Below are positions 1-5,070 of a stretch of DNA of 5,239 nt, piece by piece. The stretch spans positions 1 through 5,239 of the forward strand of contig JBBITW010000219.1 in the NCBI GenBank assembly GCA_037440525.1, written 5' to 3'. The notes below the pieces were generated by a model. It ran no database searches. It saw nothing but the letters and a program-made list of their open reading frames with translations, and had not been told where the DNA came from. This DNA is from JBBITW01 sp037440525. Lineage in GTDB: Bacteria; Desulfobacterota; BSN033; UBA1163. The position numbers and the translations under genes are program-made. How positions within the stretch are numbered: position 1 is the first letter of the stretch; every line of letters begins with the position of its first letter.

Positions 1-13
1 AGGCCGAAACCCT

Positions 14-31
14 CGCACCCTGAAGGGTGCG
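14..31. repeat. GC-rich 7-bp hairpin, possible REP-like unit
   Basis: The arms CGCACCC (14-20) and GGGTGCG (25-31) are perfectly complementary around a TGAA loop, followed by GGCTACA. The unit is GC-rich compared with the AT-rich DNA next to it. There is no T-run directly after it on the + strand, only an A-rich stretch from 37, so it is a poor intrinsic terminator for an upstream + gene. From memory, short hairpins of this shape recur as dispersed intergenic repeats in many bacterial genomes. Only one copy lies in this window, so the repeat status is inferred. Confidence 0.45.
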
Positions 32-107
32 GCTACATTATAAAAAATTTCGCTCAATTTGGGTTTTAGTAATTAATATGCTTCTGTCTATCATAATAAC
101 TACACAT

Positions 108-174
108 TGCCTCCCCTTATTTTAAGGGGAGGTGGGGTGGAGAGGCATTCGAAGGGTTTGGAACCTGCCTCCCC
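108..174. repeat. Compound inverted/direct repeat, GC-rich intergenic element
   Basis: A perfect 9-bp stem pairs CCTCCCCTT (110-118) with AAGGGGAGG (124-132) around a 5-nt loop. A second imperfect stem pairs 139-147 with 166-174, with one A-C mismatch, and encloses a small GGTT/AACC hairpin (155-158 with 162-165). The 9-mer TGCCTCCCC occurs at 108-116 and again at 166-174, so the second copy can also pair with GGGGAGG at 126-132, making alternative folds possible. The block ends about 40 bases before the predicted -35 box and is therefore probably outside the operon transcript. It may be a dispersed repeat or the 3' end of an upstream transcript. Confidence 0.45.
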
Positions 175-214
175 AGTCATTTAAGGACTCTTTCAGAGCC
201 CCAATAATAAACTG

Positions 215-243
215 TTGACATATTCTATCTGAATTGATAAAAA
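215..243 (+). promoter_or_regulatory. Predicted sigma-70 type promoter for the operon
   Basis: A perfect TTGACA -35 box lies at 215-220. With a 17-bp spacer the -10 window is TAAAAA at 238-243, matching 4 of 6 TATAAT positions; GATAAA at 236-241 is an alternative at 15 bp. Transcription would start near 250, leaving a leader of roughly 40 nt before the ATG at 292. The -35 is convincing and the -10 is weak, which would fit an activator-dependent promoter, but that is inference. Confidence 0.5.
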
Positions 244-257
244 TAGATTAAATCAAT
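233..257. promoter_or_regulatory. Inverted repeat over the -10 region, candidate operator
   Basis: The arms ATTGAT (233-238) and ATCAAT (252-257) are perfect inverted repeats separated by 13 bases, and they straddle the predicted -10 and start site. The right arm overlaps a near-palindrome GATTAAATC (246-254). The 11-mer AGATTAAATCA (245-255) recurs exactly at 1722-1732, just before livH. The position suits a repressor or autoregulator site, but no regulator gene is in the window and short AT-rich inverted repeats arise easily by chance. Confidence 0.3.
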
Positions 258-275
258 AAATATTAAAACCATTTG

Positions 276-283
276 AAAGGAGG
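276..283 (+). promoter_or_regulatory. Strong ribosome-binding site of the binding protein gene
   Basis: AAAGGAGG lies 8 nt before the ATG at 292 and is a near-ideal Shine-Dalgarno. It is the strongest in the operon and fits the high expression expected for a periplasmic binding protein. An in-frame TGA at 274-276 rules out a longer N-terminus. Confidence 0.85.
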
Positions 284-291
284 GGATTATT

Positions 292-1605
292 ATGAAGAAA
301 ATTAAAAGAATTATTGGTTTTCTATTTATTTCAACTTTTTCTTTAGTGGTGCTCTCTTCCTGGACCATATCTGCTGAGAAGGAGATTAGGATCGGTGTAA
401 TCCTTCCTCTTTCCGGACCTCTTGCCCCTATTGGCAAGAGCCTGAAGGAGGGAGCAGAGCTGGCTGCTGAAATTGTAAATAAAAGGTATCCTGAATTAGA
501 CATCTCCATCGCTAAATGGGAAGGGATCCCAAATCTTGGCGGTGCAAAGCTTAAACTGATCTTTGCTGATTCTCGAGGAGATCCGGGCTGGGGTGCTGAA
601 CAGGCTAAAAGATTAATAGAAGATGAGAAGGTAGTTGGTCTCTTAGGGGCATATCAGAGTGCTGTAACTAAAACTGCTTCTGTTGAGGCTGAAAGAGCCG
701 GGATCCCTTTTATCAATCCTGACTCCACATCTCCGGACTTAACAAAGAGGGGATTCAAATGGTTCTGGAGAGTGACTCCTCACGAAACCTGGTTTACAAG
801 GGATCTCTTTGATTTTCTGGATGGCGTGGTCGCAGGAAAGGCTCCCGGAGTGAAGGCTATTCCCAAGAGTGAGTTGGAACCTTTGGCCATAGCTGCAGAG
901 AATACAGAATGGGGAGCAGCTTCACTTGCAGAGATTGAAAAATTTGCTAAGGAAAGAGGATGGAAGATTGCCGAAGCCTTCAAATATCCTCATAAGGCAG
1001 CAGACCTAACAAGTGAATCAAGAAGATTGATTGCCTCCAAGGCCCCTACTTTTTTGTTCGCCCCCTATGTAGCAGATGCCATCCTTTTTATCAAGACTTT
1101 GAAAGAGATGAAGGCAAGCCCACACCTGATATGGGGGCAGGATGCAGGGTTCATAGAAGCCGACTTCTACAAGACCCTTGGTGCTGATGTAAATGGCATT
1201 TTAACCCGTGATCTTTTCTCACCTGAACTCGCTAAGACTAAACCAGTGTCAGGACAATTGAATACAATGTATAAGAGGATGACAGGTTATGACTTCTCAG
1301 GAAGTTCAGCGAGAGACTTTGTTGGCATTCAGGTCTGGGCCCATGTTCTAAACGATGCCAAATCCACTAACCCTGAAGCCATAAGAAAGGCACTCAATGA
1401 ACTAAATCTCCCCTCTAAGGAACTTATTATGCCATGGAAAGGGGTGAAATTTGGTTCTCCATTCCCAGGAGATACTCAACAGAATGAACTTGGTTCAGGG
1501 GTCATCAATCAGTATCAGGGATATCCAGGAGGAAAGTTACATATAATCTTTCCTTTTGAGGCCTCCACATCAAAATTCATTTATCCGTTTCCTGGATGGA
1601 AATAA
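292..1605 (+). CDS. HAAT-type ABC transporter periplasmic substrate-binding protein (LivK-like)
   Basis: This is the ligand-capturing component of the importer encoded downstream, 437 aa. Residues 1-28 form a Sec signal peptide: a basic start (MKKIKR), a hydrophobic core at 7-22, and a likely cut after TISA (28). There is no lipobox cysteine and the protein has no cysteine at all, so it should be a free periplasmic protein. The mature part follows the type 1 periplasmic-binding fold of the leucine/isoleucine/valine-binding family (Peripla_BP_6): first strand IRIGVILPLSGP (32-43); ligand-loop motif GAYQSAVTKTAS (119-130), in which S123 is the likely equivalent of the LIV-BP ligand-contacting serine; NPDSTSPDLT (142-151); and TEWG (205-208). 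It is clearly longer than classical LivK (about 370 aa), with an insertion around 64-85 and a C-terminal tail rich in F, P, W and Y (380-437). GAYQSAVT plus an RGFKWFWR-like segment recalls a LIVBP-like subgroup of unknown ligand. The family is certain; the substrate (branched-chain amino acid, other amino acid, amide or other) is unresolved, so no symbol is given. Confidence 0.95.
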   Translation: MKKIKRIIGFLFISTFSLVVLSSWTISAEKEIRIGVILPLSGPLAPIGKSLKEGAELAAEIVNKRYPELDISIAKWEGIPNLGGAKLKLIFADSRGDPGWGAEQAKRLIEDEKVVGLLGAYQSAVTKTASVEAERAGIPFINPDSTSPDLTKRGFKWFWRVTPHETWFTRDLFDFLDGVVAGKAPGVKAIPKSELEPLAIAAENTEWGAASLAEIEKFAKERGWKIAEAFKYPHKAADLTSESRRLIASKAPTFLFAPYVADAILFIKTLKEMKASPHLIWGQDAGFIEADFYKTLGADVNGILTRDLFSPELAKTKPVSGQLNTMYKRMTGYDFSGSSARDFVGIQVWAHVLNDAKSTNPEAIRKALNELNLPSKELIMPWKGVKFGSPFPGDTQQNELGSGVINQYQGYPGGKLHIIFPFEASTSKFIYPFPGWK

Positions 1606-1607
1606 AT

Positions 1608-1622
1608 CTTGTGTAACACAAG
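1608..1622 (+). other. Small hairpin just after the binding protein stop codon
   Basis: CTTGTG (1608-1613) and CACAAG (1617-1622) form a 6-bp stem with a TAA loop, three bases after the TAA stop. It is followed by CCTAAATGG rather than a T-run, so it is not a terminator by itself. It could add to 3'-end stability together with the larger hairpin about 25 bases downstream. Confidence 0.3.
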
Positions 1623-1646
1623 CCTAAATGGTATGTCAAAAATTAT

Positions 1647-1677
1647 AATAGGGAACGGTTTCAAACCGTTCCCTATT
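1647..1677 (+). terminator. Strong intercistronic hairpin, probable leaky terminator or mRNA stabiliser
   Basis: Bases 1647-1661 and 1663-1677 are perfectly complementary over 15 positions around a single central C (1662). Physically this is a 13-bp stem with a 5-nt TTCAA loop. The core GGGAACGG/CCGTTCCC is GC-rich. The downstream sequence (GATTTAAATCTCTT) has only scattered T residues, so termination should be partial. Lying 41 nt after the binding protein stop and 57 nt before livH, it is well placed to make or protect an abundant monocistronic binding-protein mRNA while letting less transcript continue into livHMGF. Stronger expression of the binding protein than of the membrane parts is common in such operons. 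Confidence 0.6.
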
Positions 1678-1687
1678 GATTTAAATC
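1678..1687. promoter_or_regulatory. GATTTAAATC perfect palindrome
   Basis: This 10-bp perfect palindrome directly follows the large hairpin. It is close to GATTAAATC at 246-254 (operon promoter) and at 1723-1731 (just before livH). It may be a protein-binding site shared by the two intergenic regions, or simply AT-rich chance. Confidence 0.2.
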
Positions 1688-1699
1688 TCTTACACATTA

Positions 1700-1721
1700 T
1701 TGGAATAAGTTTTTATTCCAA
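1700..1721 (+). promoter_or_regulatory. 9-bp hairpin in the livH translation-initiation region
   Basis: TTGGAATAA (1700-1708) and TTATTCCAA (1713-1721) pair perfectly around a GTTT loop. The stem ends 13 nt before the livH ATG (1735). Bases 1722-1734 contain no Shine-Dalgarno; the nearest purine run, AAAGA, starts inside the 3' arm. The stem is AT-rich and of moderate strength. It could hinder ribosome binding, keep the start region unstructured, or act as the tail of the intercistronic processing region. It is followed by AGATTAAATCA (1722-1732), an exact copy of 245-255. Confidence 0.4.
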
Positions 1722-1734
1722 AGATTAAATCATA

Positions 1735-2592
1735 ATGGAATTAACTGCTCAACTGGTCATCTATGGAATATTAATGGGGTTGGTTTTTGCCCTCATTGCT
1801 TTAGGGCTTTCTCTAATCTTTGGAGTGATGAATATCGTAAATTTTGCCCATGGTGAGTTTTTGATGGTAGGAATGTATATTGCCTATCTAATATCTACGT
1901 ATCTCAATCTTGATCCCATTATCTCTTTACCCCTTGCTGCATTGGCTGGATATTTACTGGGAATATTAAGTTACCACATTTTGATCCATCAAATCCTTCG
2001 CGGACCAATGGTTGCTCAACTTTTTGGAACTTTTGGCCTGATGCTTTTCCTTCGCTATCTCGCCATGTATATATTTACGCCCGATGTTCGCTCTATCAAA
2101 CAGGGGTTGCTTGTAGGAAAAAGTATTTCATTTGGATGGATTAGCTTGGATCTAAGCAAAATCGTTTCAGCAGGACTATGCATGCTTTCTTTTCTTATTG
2201 TCTACTGGATGATCTATAGAACAAAATTGGGAATGGCCTTAAGAGCCACCTCCATCGATTCAGAGGCTTCGCAATATATGGGTATTGACACGAAGAAGAT
2301 GAATGCACTGGCCTGGGGAATAGGAGGTGCTACAGTAGCCTTAGCTGGTTCACTATTGGCCCATTTTTATTATATCACGCCAACAGTTGGAATGCTCTTT
2401 ACCCTGATTGCTTTCGCTATTGTTGCCCTGGGAGGATTTGGAAGTATCACAGGGGCTTTTATTTCGGGCATCATCATTGGTCTGATTATGGTTATTAGCG
2501 GCCATTTTTTAAGCGAACTTAAATTTACATTCATTTATATTGTCTATTTTTTAGTAGTTGTATTAAGACCTCGAGGGCTCTTTGGATGGTAA
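1735..2592 (+). CDS. livH: HAAT-type ABC transporter permease LivH
   Basis: First inner-membrane permease subunit, 285 aa, normal length for LivH. It has about eight hydrophobic segments (roughly 7-30, 43-56, 61-84, 94-114, 143-161, 193-211, 219-255, 265-277). The family motifs are clear: GLSLIFGVMNIVNFAHGEF (24-42) near the N-terminus; a cytoplasmic EAA-like loop LGMALRATSIDSEASQYMG (165-183) that should contact an ATPase; the glycine-rich ALGGFGSITGAFISG (231-245); and a C-terminal RPRGLFG (278-284). It partners LivM in the channel. The start is firm: an in-frame TAA at 1726-1728 blocks extension, and the next ATG (residue 14) would cut the first helix. No Shine-Dalgarno precedes it, which is unusual here and coincides with a hairpin at 1700-1721. 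Its last 7 bases overlap livM. Confidence 0.96.
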   Translation: MELTAQLVIYGILMGLVFALIALGLSLIFGVMNIVNFAHGEFLMVGMYIAYLISTYLNLDPIISLPLAALAGYLLGILSYHILIHQILRGPMVAQLFGTFGLMLFLRYLAMYIFTPDVRSIKQGLLVGKSISFGWISLDLSKIVSAGLCMLSFLIVYWMIYRTKLGMALRATSIDSEASQYMGIDTKKMNALAWGIGGATVALAGSLLAHFYYITPTVGMLFTLIAFAIVALGGFGSITGAFISGIIIGLIMVISGHFLSELKFTFIYIVYFLVVVLRPRGLFGW

Positions 2593-3596
2593 CAATGAGA
2601 AGTCTTTTAAAAGACATATTCTCCTTTGAAGATAGGCCCCGTTTTGAAAGAATCGGCTTTCTAATCTTTATTATTATCATTCTCATATTCCCCTGGATTA
2701 TTAAATCTGCATATGGAAGAGCTGTAATGATAAAATTTCTCCTTTTTGCACTTTTTGGAGTTGGCTGGAATCTCATTGGTGGCTATGGAGGACAGGTTGA
2801 TCTCGGACAGGCCAAAAATGTGGGTTTCGGTGCTTATACTACAGGGTTGATGATGCTCTGGTGGGGAGTACCTTTCTGGATCACAGTTCCCATTGGAATG
2901 ATTATCGCAGCTGCTGAATCTTTTGGTGTTGCATACCCCATGTTCCGTCTCAAGGGACATTATTTTGCTATTGCAACGCTCTGTGTGGCCCTTGTCTGGA
3001 AAGAATTATTTGTCTTCTGGGACTGGACAGGAGGGGCAAGAGGTGTAGAGATACCTATTAAAACTCACCCTGATTTTTCCTATATGCAGTTTGGTTCTCC
3101 AGTATATTACCATTATTTCATCTTTTTTCTATTCATCACCCAGCTTCTCTTTATGAACTGGTTTCGTAAGTCCAAGCTTGGCTATGAGCTTCAAGCTGTC
3201 CGAGACAATGAAGATGTTGCATCGAGCCTGGGAATAAATGTCTTTCGAACAAAGGTGATCTCTTATACAATAACAGGTGGTCTTGGAGCAGTCGGTGGAA
3301 GTTTCATGACCGCATATTATTTATACATTGATCCTGACTTTGTCATGCCCCTTGATCTATCTATTCTTATTGCTATGACCGTGATGGTCGGAGGTGGAGG
3401 ATCTATCTGGGGACCTATCATTGGAGCTGCCTTTCTAATTCCTCTGGATATGTATTTAGGAGCCTGGTTAGGAGCAAGGAAACGCCTTGGTGTGGACTTT
3501 ATGATCTATGCCATTATAATGATGCTCATTGCTGCTCGAGAACCAAAAGGAATCTGGGGAATCATCGAGAGGATGAGAAAAAAGAGGTTGGACTAA
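2586..3596 (+). CDS. livM: HAAT-type ABC transporter permease LivM
   Basis: Second permease subunit, 336 aa, with about nine hydrophobic segments starting near residue 24 after a charged cytoplasmic N-terminus. Family landmarks: WNLIGGYGGQVDLGQAKNVG plus FGAYT (61-85), the LivM first motif; TGGARG (148-153); an EAA-like ATPase-contact loop LGYELQAVRDNEDVASSLGI (198-217); the VGGGGSIWGPIIGA stretch (268-281); and REPKGIWGI (318-326). The first motif is unusual: where many LivM proteins read SLGHAAFFG, this one has DLGQAKNVG, placing Asp72 and Lys77 in a normally neutral segment. The start at 2586 overlaps the livH end (ATGGTAA) and has GAGGG at 2573-2577, 8 nt upstream, so translation is probably coupled to livH. 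The ATG at 2595 is a less likely start because its spacing to that site is too long. Confidence 0.95.
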   Translation: MVTMRSLLKDIFSFEDRPRFERIGFLIFIIIILIFPWIIKSAYGRAVMIKFLLFALFGVGWNLIGGYGGQVDLGQAKNVGFGAYTTGLMMLWWGVPFWITVPIGMIIAAAESFGVAYPMFRLKGHYFAIATLCVALVWKELFVFWDWTGGARGVEIPIKTHPDFSYMQFGSPVYYHYFIFFLFITQLLFMNWFRKSKLGYELQAVRDNEDVASSLGINVFRTKVISYTITGGLGAVGGSFMTAYYLYIDPDFVMPLDLSILIAMTVMVGGGGSIWGPIIGAAFLIPLDMYLGAWLGARKRLGVDFMIYAIIMMLIAAREPKGIWGIIERMRKKRLD

Positions 3597-3600
3597 ATTC

Positions 3601-4326
3601 ATGCTGCTTGAAGTGATAAATCTCGTCAAAGAATTTGGAGGAATTGTTGCCAATTCCGATATTTCTCTTAAGGTTGCCAATGGAATGATCATGGGCCTTA
3701 TTGGACCAAATGGAGCAGGTAAAACAACACTTTTTAACTGCATTTCGGGCTATTATAAACCAACAAGTGGAAGTATTCTATTCGAAGGTGTTAACATTAC
3801 AGGTTGGCCTTCATACCAGATGGCTCGAATTGGAATTGCAAGGACTTTTCAGGGAATGAAGACACTACCCAATATGACTGTTGAAGAGAATATAATGGTT
3901 GGAGCCTTCTGCCGAACTAATAATCGAGATGTAGCTAAAAAGGAGGCCCAAGAAATTATGGAAATACTTGGGTTAAGTGAAAAGGCCCAGGCTCTTCCCA
4001 AAGAGCTTTCAATTGCTCTTCAGAAAAGGGTTGAACTTGCTCGATCCCTGGCAACAAAACCTCGACTTTTGATGCTCGATGAGATCGCTTCGGGTTTGAA
4101 TCCCATGGAGACAAAAGAGATACTTCAAACATTAAAGAGAATAAAAGAACAAAGAGGGCTAACACTCTTCTTAACTGAGCATGTTATGGAGTTTATTATG
4201 ACAATATCAGATTTGGTAATAGTAATGGCAGCAGGTCGAAAGATTGCTGAAGGTACACCAGAAGAAGTTGCCAAAGAGCCAAATGTTATCGAAGCCTACT
4301 TAGGGGAAAGATATGTTAAAGGTTGA
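3601..4326 (+). CDS. livG: HAAT-type ABC transporter ATPase LivG
   Basis: Cytoplasmic ATP-binding subunit, 241 aa, close to the usual LivG size. In order: Walker A GPNGAGKT (35-42); Q-loop Q84 in RTFQGMKTLPNMTVEEN; signature region ELSIALQKRVELARSL (135-150); Walker B RLLMLDE (155-161) with catalytic Glu161; D-loop region SGLN (164-167); H-loop His194 in LTEHVMEF; and the LivG-typical end EVAKEPNVIEAYLGERY (222-238), which separates it from LivF. The signature is degenerate: LSIAL (136-140) stands where most ABC proteins have LSGGQ or LSYGQ, with the key Gly and Gln replaced. Walker B is followed by IAS rather than the common PAA. As I recall, other LivG-like proteins also carry degenerate signatures (for example LTLA..KRLE), so this is probably a subgroup trait rather than decay. 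It starts 4 nt after the livM stop with only a weak AAGAGG (3582-3587), 13 nt away, suggesting coupling. Confidence 0.95.
   Translation: MLLEVINLVKEFGGIVANSDISLKVANGMIMGLIGPNGAGKTTLFNCISGYYKPTSGSILFEGVNITGWPSYQMARIGIARTFQGMKTLPNMTVEENIMVGAFCRTNNRDVAKKEAQEIMEILGLSEKAQALPKELSIALQKRVELARSLATKPRLLMLDEIASGLNPMETKEILQTLKRIKEQRGLTLFLTEHVMEFIMTISDLVIVMAAGRKIAEGTPEEVAKEPNVIEAYLGERYVKG
4302..4306 (+). promoter_or_regulatory. livF ribosome-binding site inside livG
   Basis: AGGGG lies 6 nt before the livF ATG at 4313, within the last codons of livG. It supports the 4313 start and the resulting 14-nt overlap, and implies that livF translation follows livG. Confidence 0.55.
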
Positions 4327-5017
4327 TAGAATTAAGGTTCTCTACGAAGGGGTCCCTGCACTCCATGAAGTTAGTCTTGAAATAGAAAATGGTGAGATTG
4401 TGGCTATTGTAGGATCCAATGGGGCAGGTAAAACTTCATCCTTAAAAGCAATCATTGGAACAGTAAAACCGGTTTCAGGAAAGATCGAATTTGATGAAAG
4501 GGATATTACAGGTTTACCAACACCCGAAATAGTTCGCATGGGGATTGTATATATCCCGGAGGCAAGACATATCTTTGGACCTCTAACTGTAGAAGAAAAT
4601 CTACTCTTGGGTGCCTTCACCTCTAATTCAGAAAGAGAGGTTAAAGAACGTCTTGATTATGTATATCAACTTTTCCCTGTCTTGAAGGAGAGGCGCAAGC
4701 AGAGAGGAGATACTCTCAGTGGTGGAGAACAACAGATGCTGGCGATAGGTCGGGGACTTATGATCCGCCCTAAACTCTTAATGTTTGATGAACCTTCTCT
4801 CGGACTAATGCCAAAATTGGTCAGTGAACTCTTTAAAACGATTCTCCTTTTAAATAAAGAGGGCTACACAATCCTTCTTGTAGAGCAAAATGTCAGGGAA
4901 GCACTTGAAATAGCCCACCGTGGCTATATTATTCAAACTGGAAGGACGATCCACAAAGGATATGGGAAGGAACTTCTCGAATCCGAGATTGTAAAAAAGG
5001 CCTTTCTCGGTTTATAA
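4313..5017 (+). CDS. livF: HAAT-type ABC transporter ATPase LivF
   Basis: Second cytoplasmic ATP-binding subunit, 234 aa, typical LivF length. In order: Walker A GSNGAGKT (34-41); the LivF hallmark VYIPEARHIFGPLTVEENL (79-97), with PEAR where most ABC proteins have the Q-loop glutamine; canonical signature LSGGEQQ (135-141); Walker B KLLMFDE (154-160) with catalytic Glu160; PSLGLMP (161-167); and LLVEQNV (188-194). The H-loop position is Gln192 rather than His, as is usual in LivF. It should pair with LivG under the LivH-LivM membrane dimer. The gene overlaps livG by 14 nt in another frame. It is the last gene of the operon; a 12-bp AT palindrome (5014-5025) spans its stop codon. No strong + strand terminator follows within the window. 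Confidence 0.95.
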   Translation: MLKVDRIKVLYEGVPALHEVSLEIENGEIVAIVGSNGAGKTSSLKAIIGTVKPVSGKIEFDERDITGLPTPEIVRMGIVYIPEARHIFGPLTVEENLLLGAFTSNSEREVKERLDYVYQLFPVLKERRKQRGDTLSGGEQQMLAIGRGLMIRPKLLMFDEPSLGLMPKLVSELFKTILLLNKEGYTILLVEQNVREALEIAHRGYIIQTGRTIHKGYGKELLESEIVKKAFLGL

Positions 5018-5043
5018 ATATTTATGATGTCCCCAATAAATTT

Positions 5044-5070
5044 CAATAAAATGTCCTTTAAAGAAGGACA
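5044..5070 (-). terminator. Hairpin after livF, better as a - strand or bidirectional terminator
   Basis: TGTCCTT (5052-5058) and AAGGACA (5064-5070) form a 7-bp stem with a 5-nt loop, 34 nt after the livF stop. Read on the - strand the stem is followed by TTTTATTG (5051 down to 5044), a reasonable intrinsic-terminator tail. On the + strand it is followed by AAAGACTC, so it should end livF transcription poorly, though it could still protect the 3' end. The orientation hints at a convergent gene beyond the right edge. Confidence 0.4.

Noticed and set aside
225..509. Open - strand frame covering the promoter and the start of the binding protein gene
   Set aside because: It is antisense to a clear signal peptide and fold, shows no domain I recognise, and has no credible upstream signals. 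The same holds for the other - strand frames inside the five genes.
1611..1639. - strand TTGACA (complement of 1634-1639) as an antisense promoter into the binding protein gene
   Set aside because: The base positions 17 bp downstream read TTACAC, a poor -10, and no - strand gene is supported there.
1644..1649. Perfect TATAAT as a -10 box for a separate livHMGF promoter
   Set aside because: No acceptable -35 lies 16-18 bp upstream (AGCCTA region), there is no extended -10 TG, and the start site would fall inside the hairpin stem.
1735..1776. livH starting at the internal ATG (residue 14)
   Set aside because: It would remove part of the first membrane helix that family members share, and its upstream sequence has no better ribosome-binding site.
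3578..3583. A6 run near the livM end (and another at 4993-4998 in livF) as a programmed slippage site
   Set aside because: Both genes end normally within a few codons, no alternative frame adds a meaningful product, and no stimulatory structure is obvious.
4006..4020. LivG as a dead or decaying ATPase because of LSIAL
   Set aside because: Walker A, Q-loop, Walker B glutamate and H-loop are intact, the frame is open at full length, and the following KRVELARSLA is well kept, so a functional subgroup variant is more likely.
292..5017. Urea (UrtABCDE) importer
   Set aside because: The permeases and ATPases are of the same superfamily, but the binding protein does not show the UrtA-like features I know and no urease genes are nearby; left as substrate unresolved.
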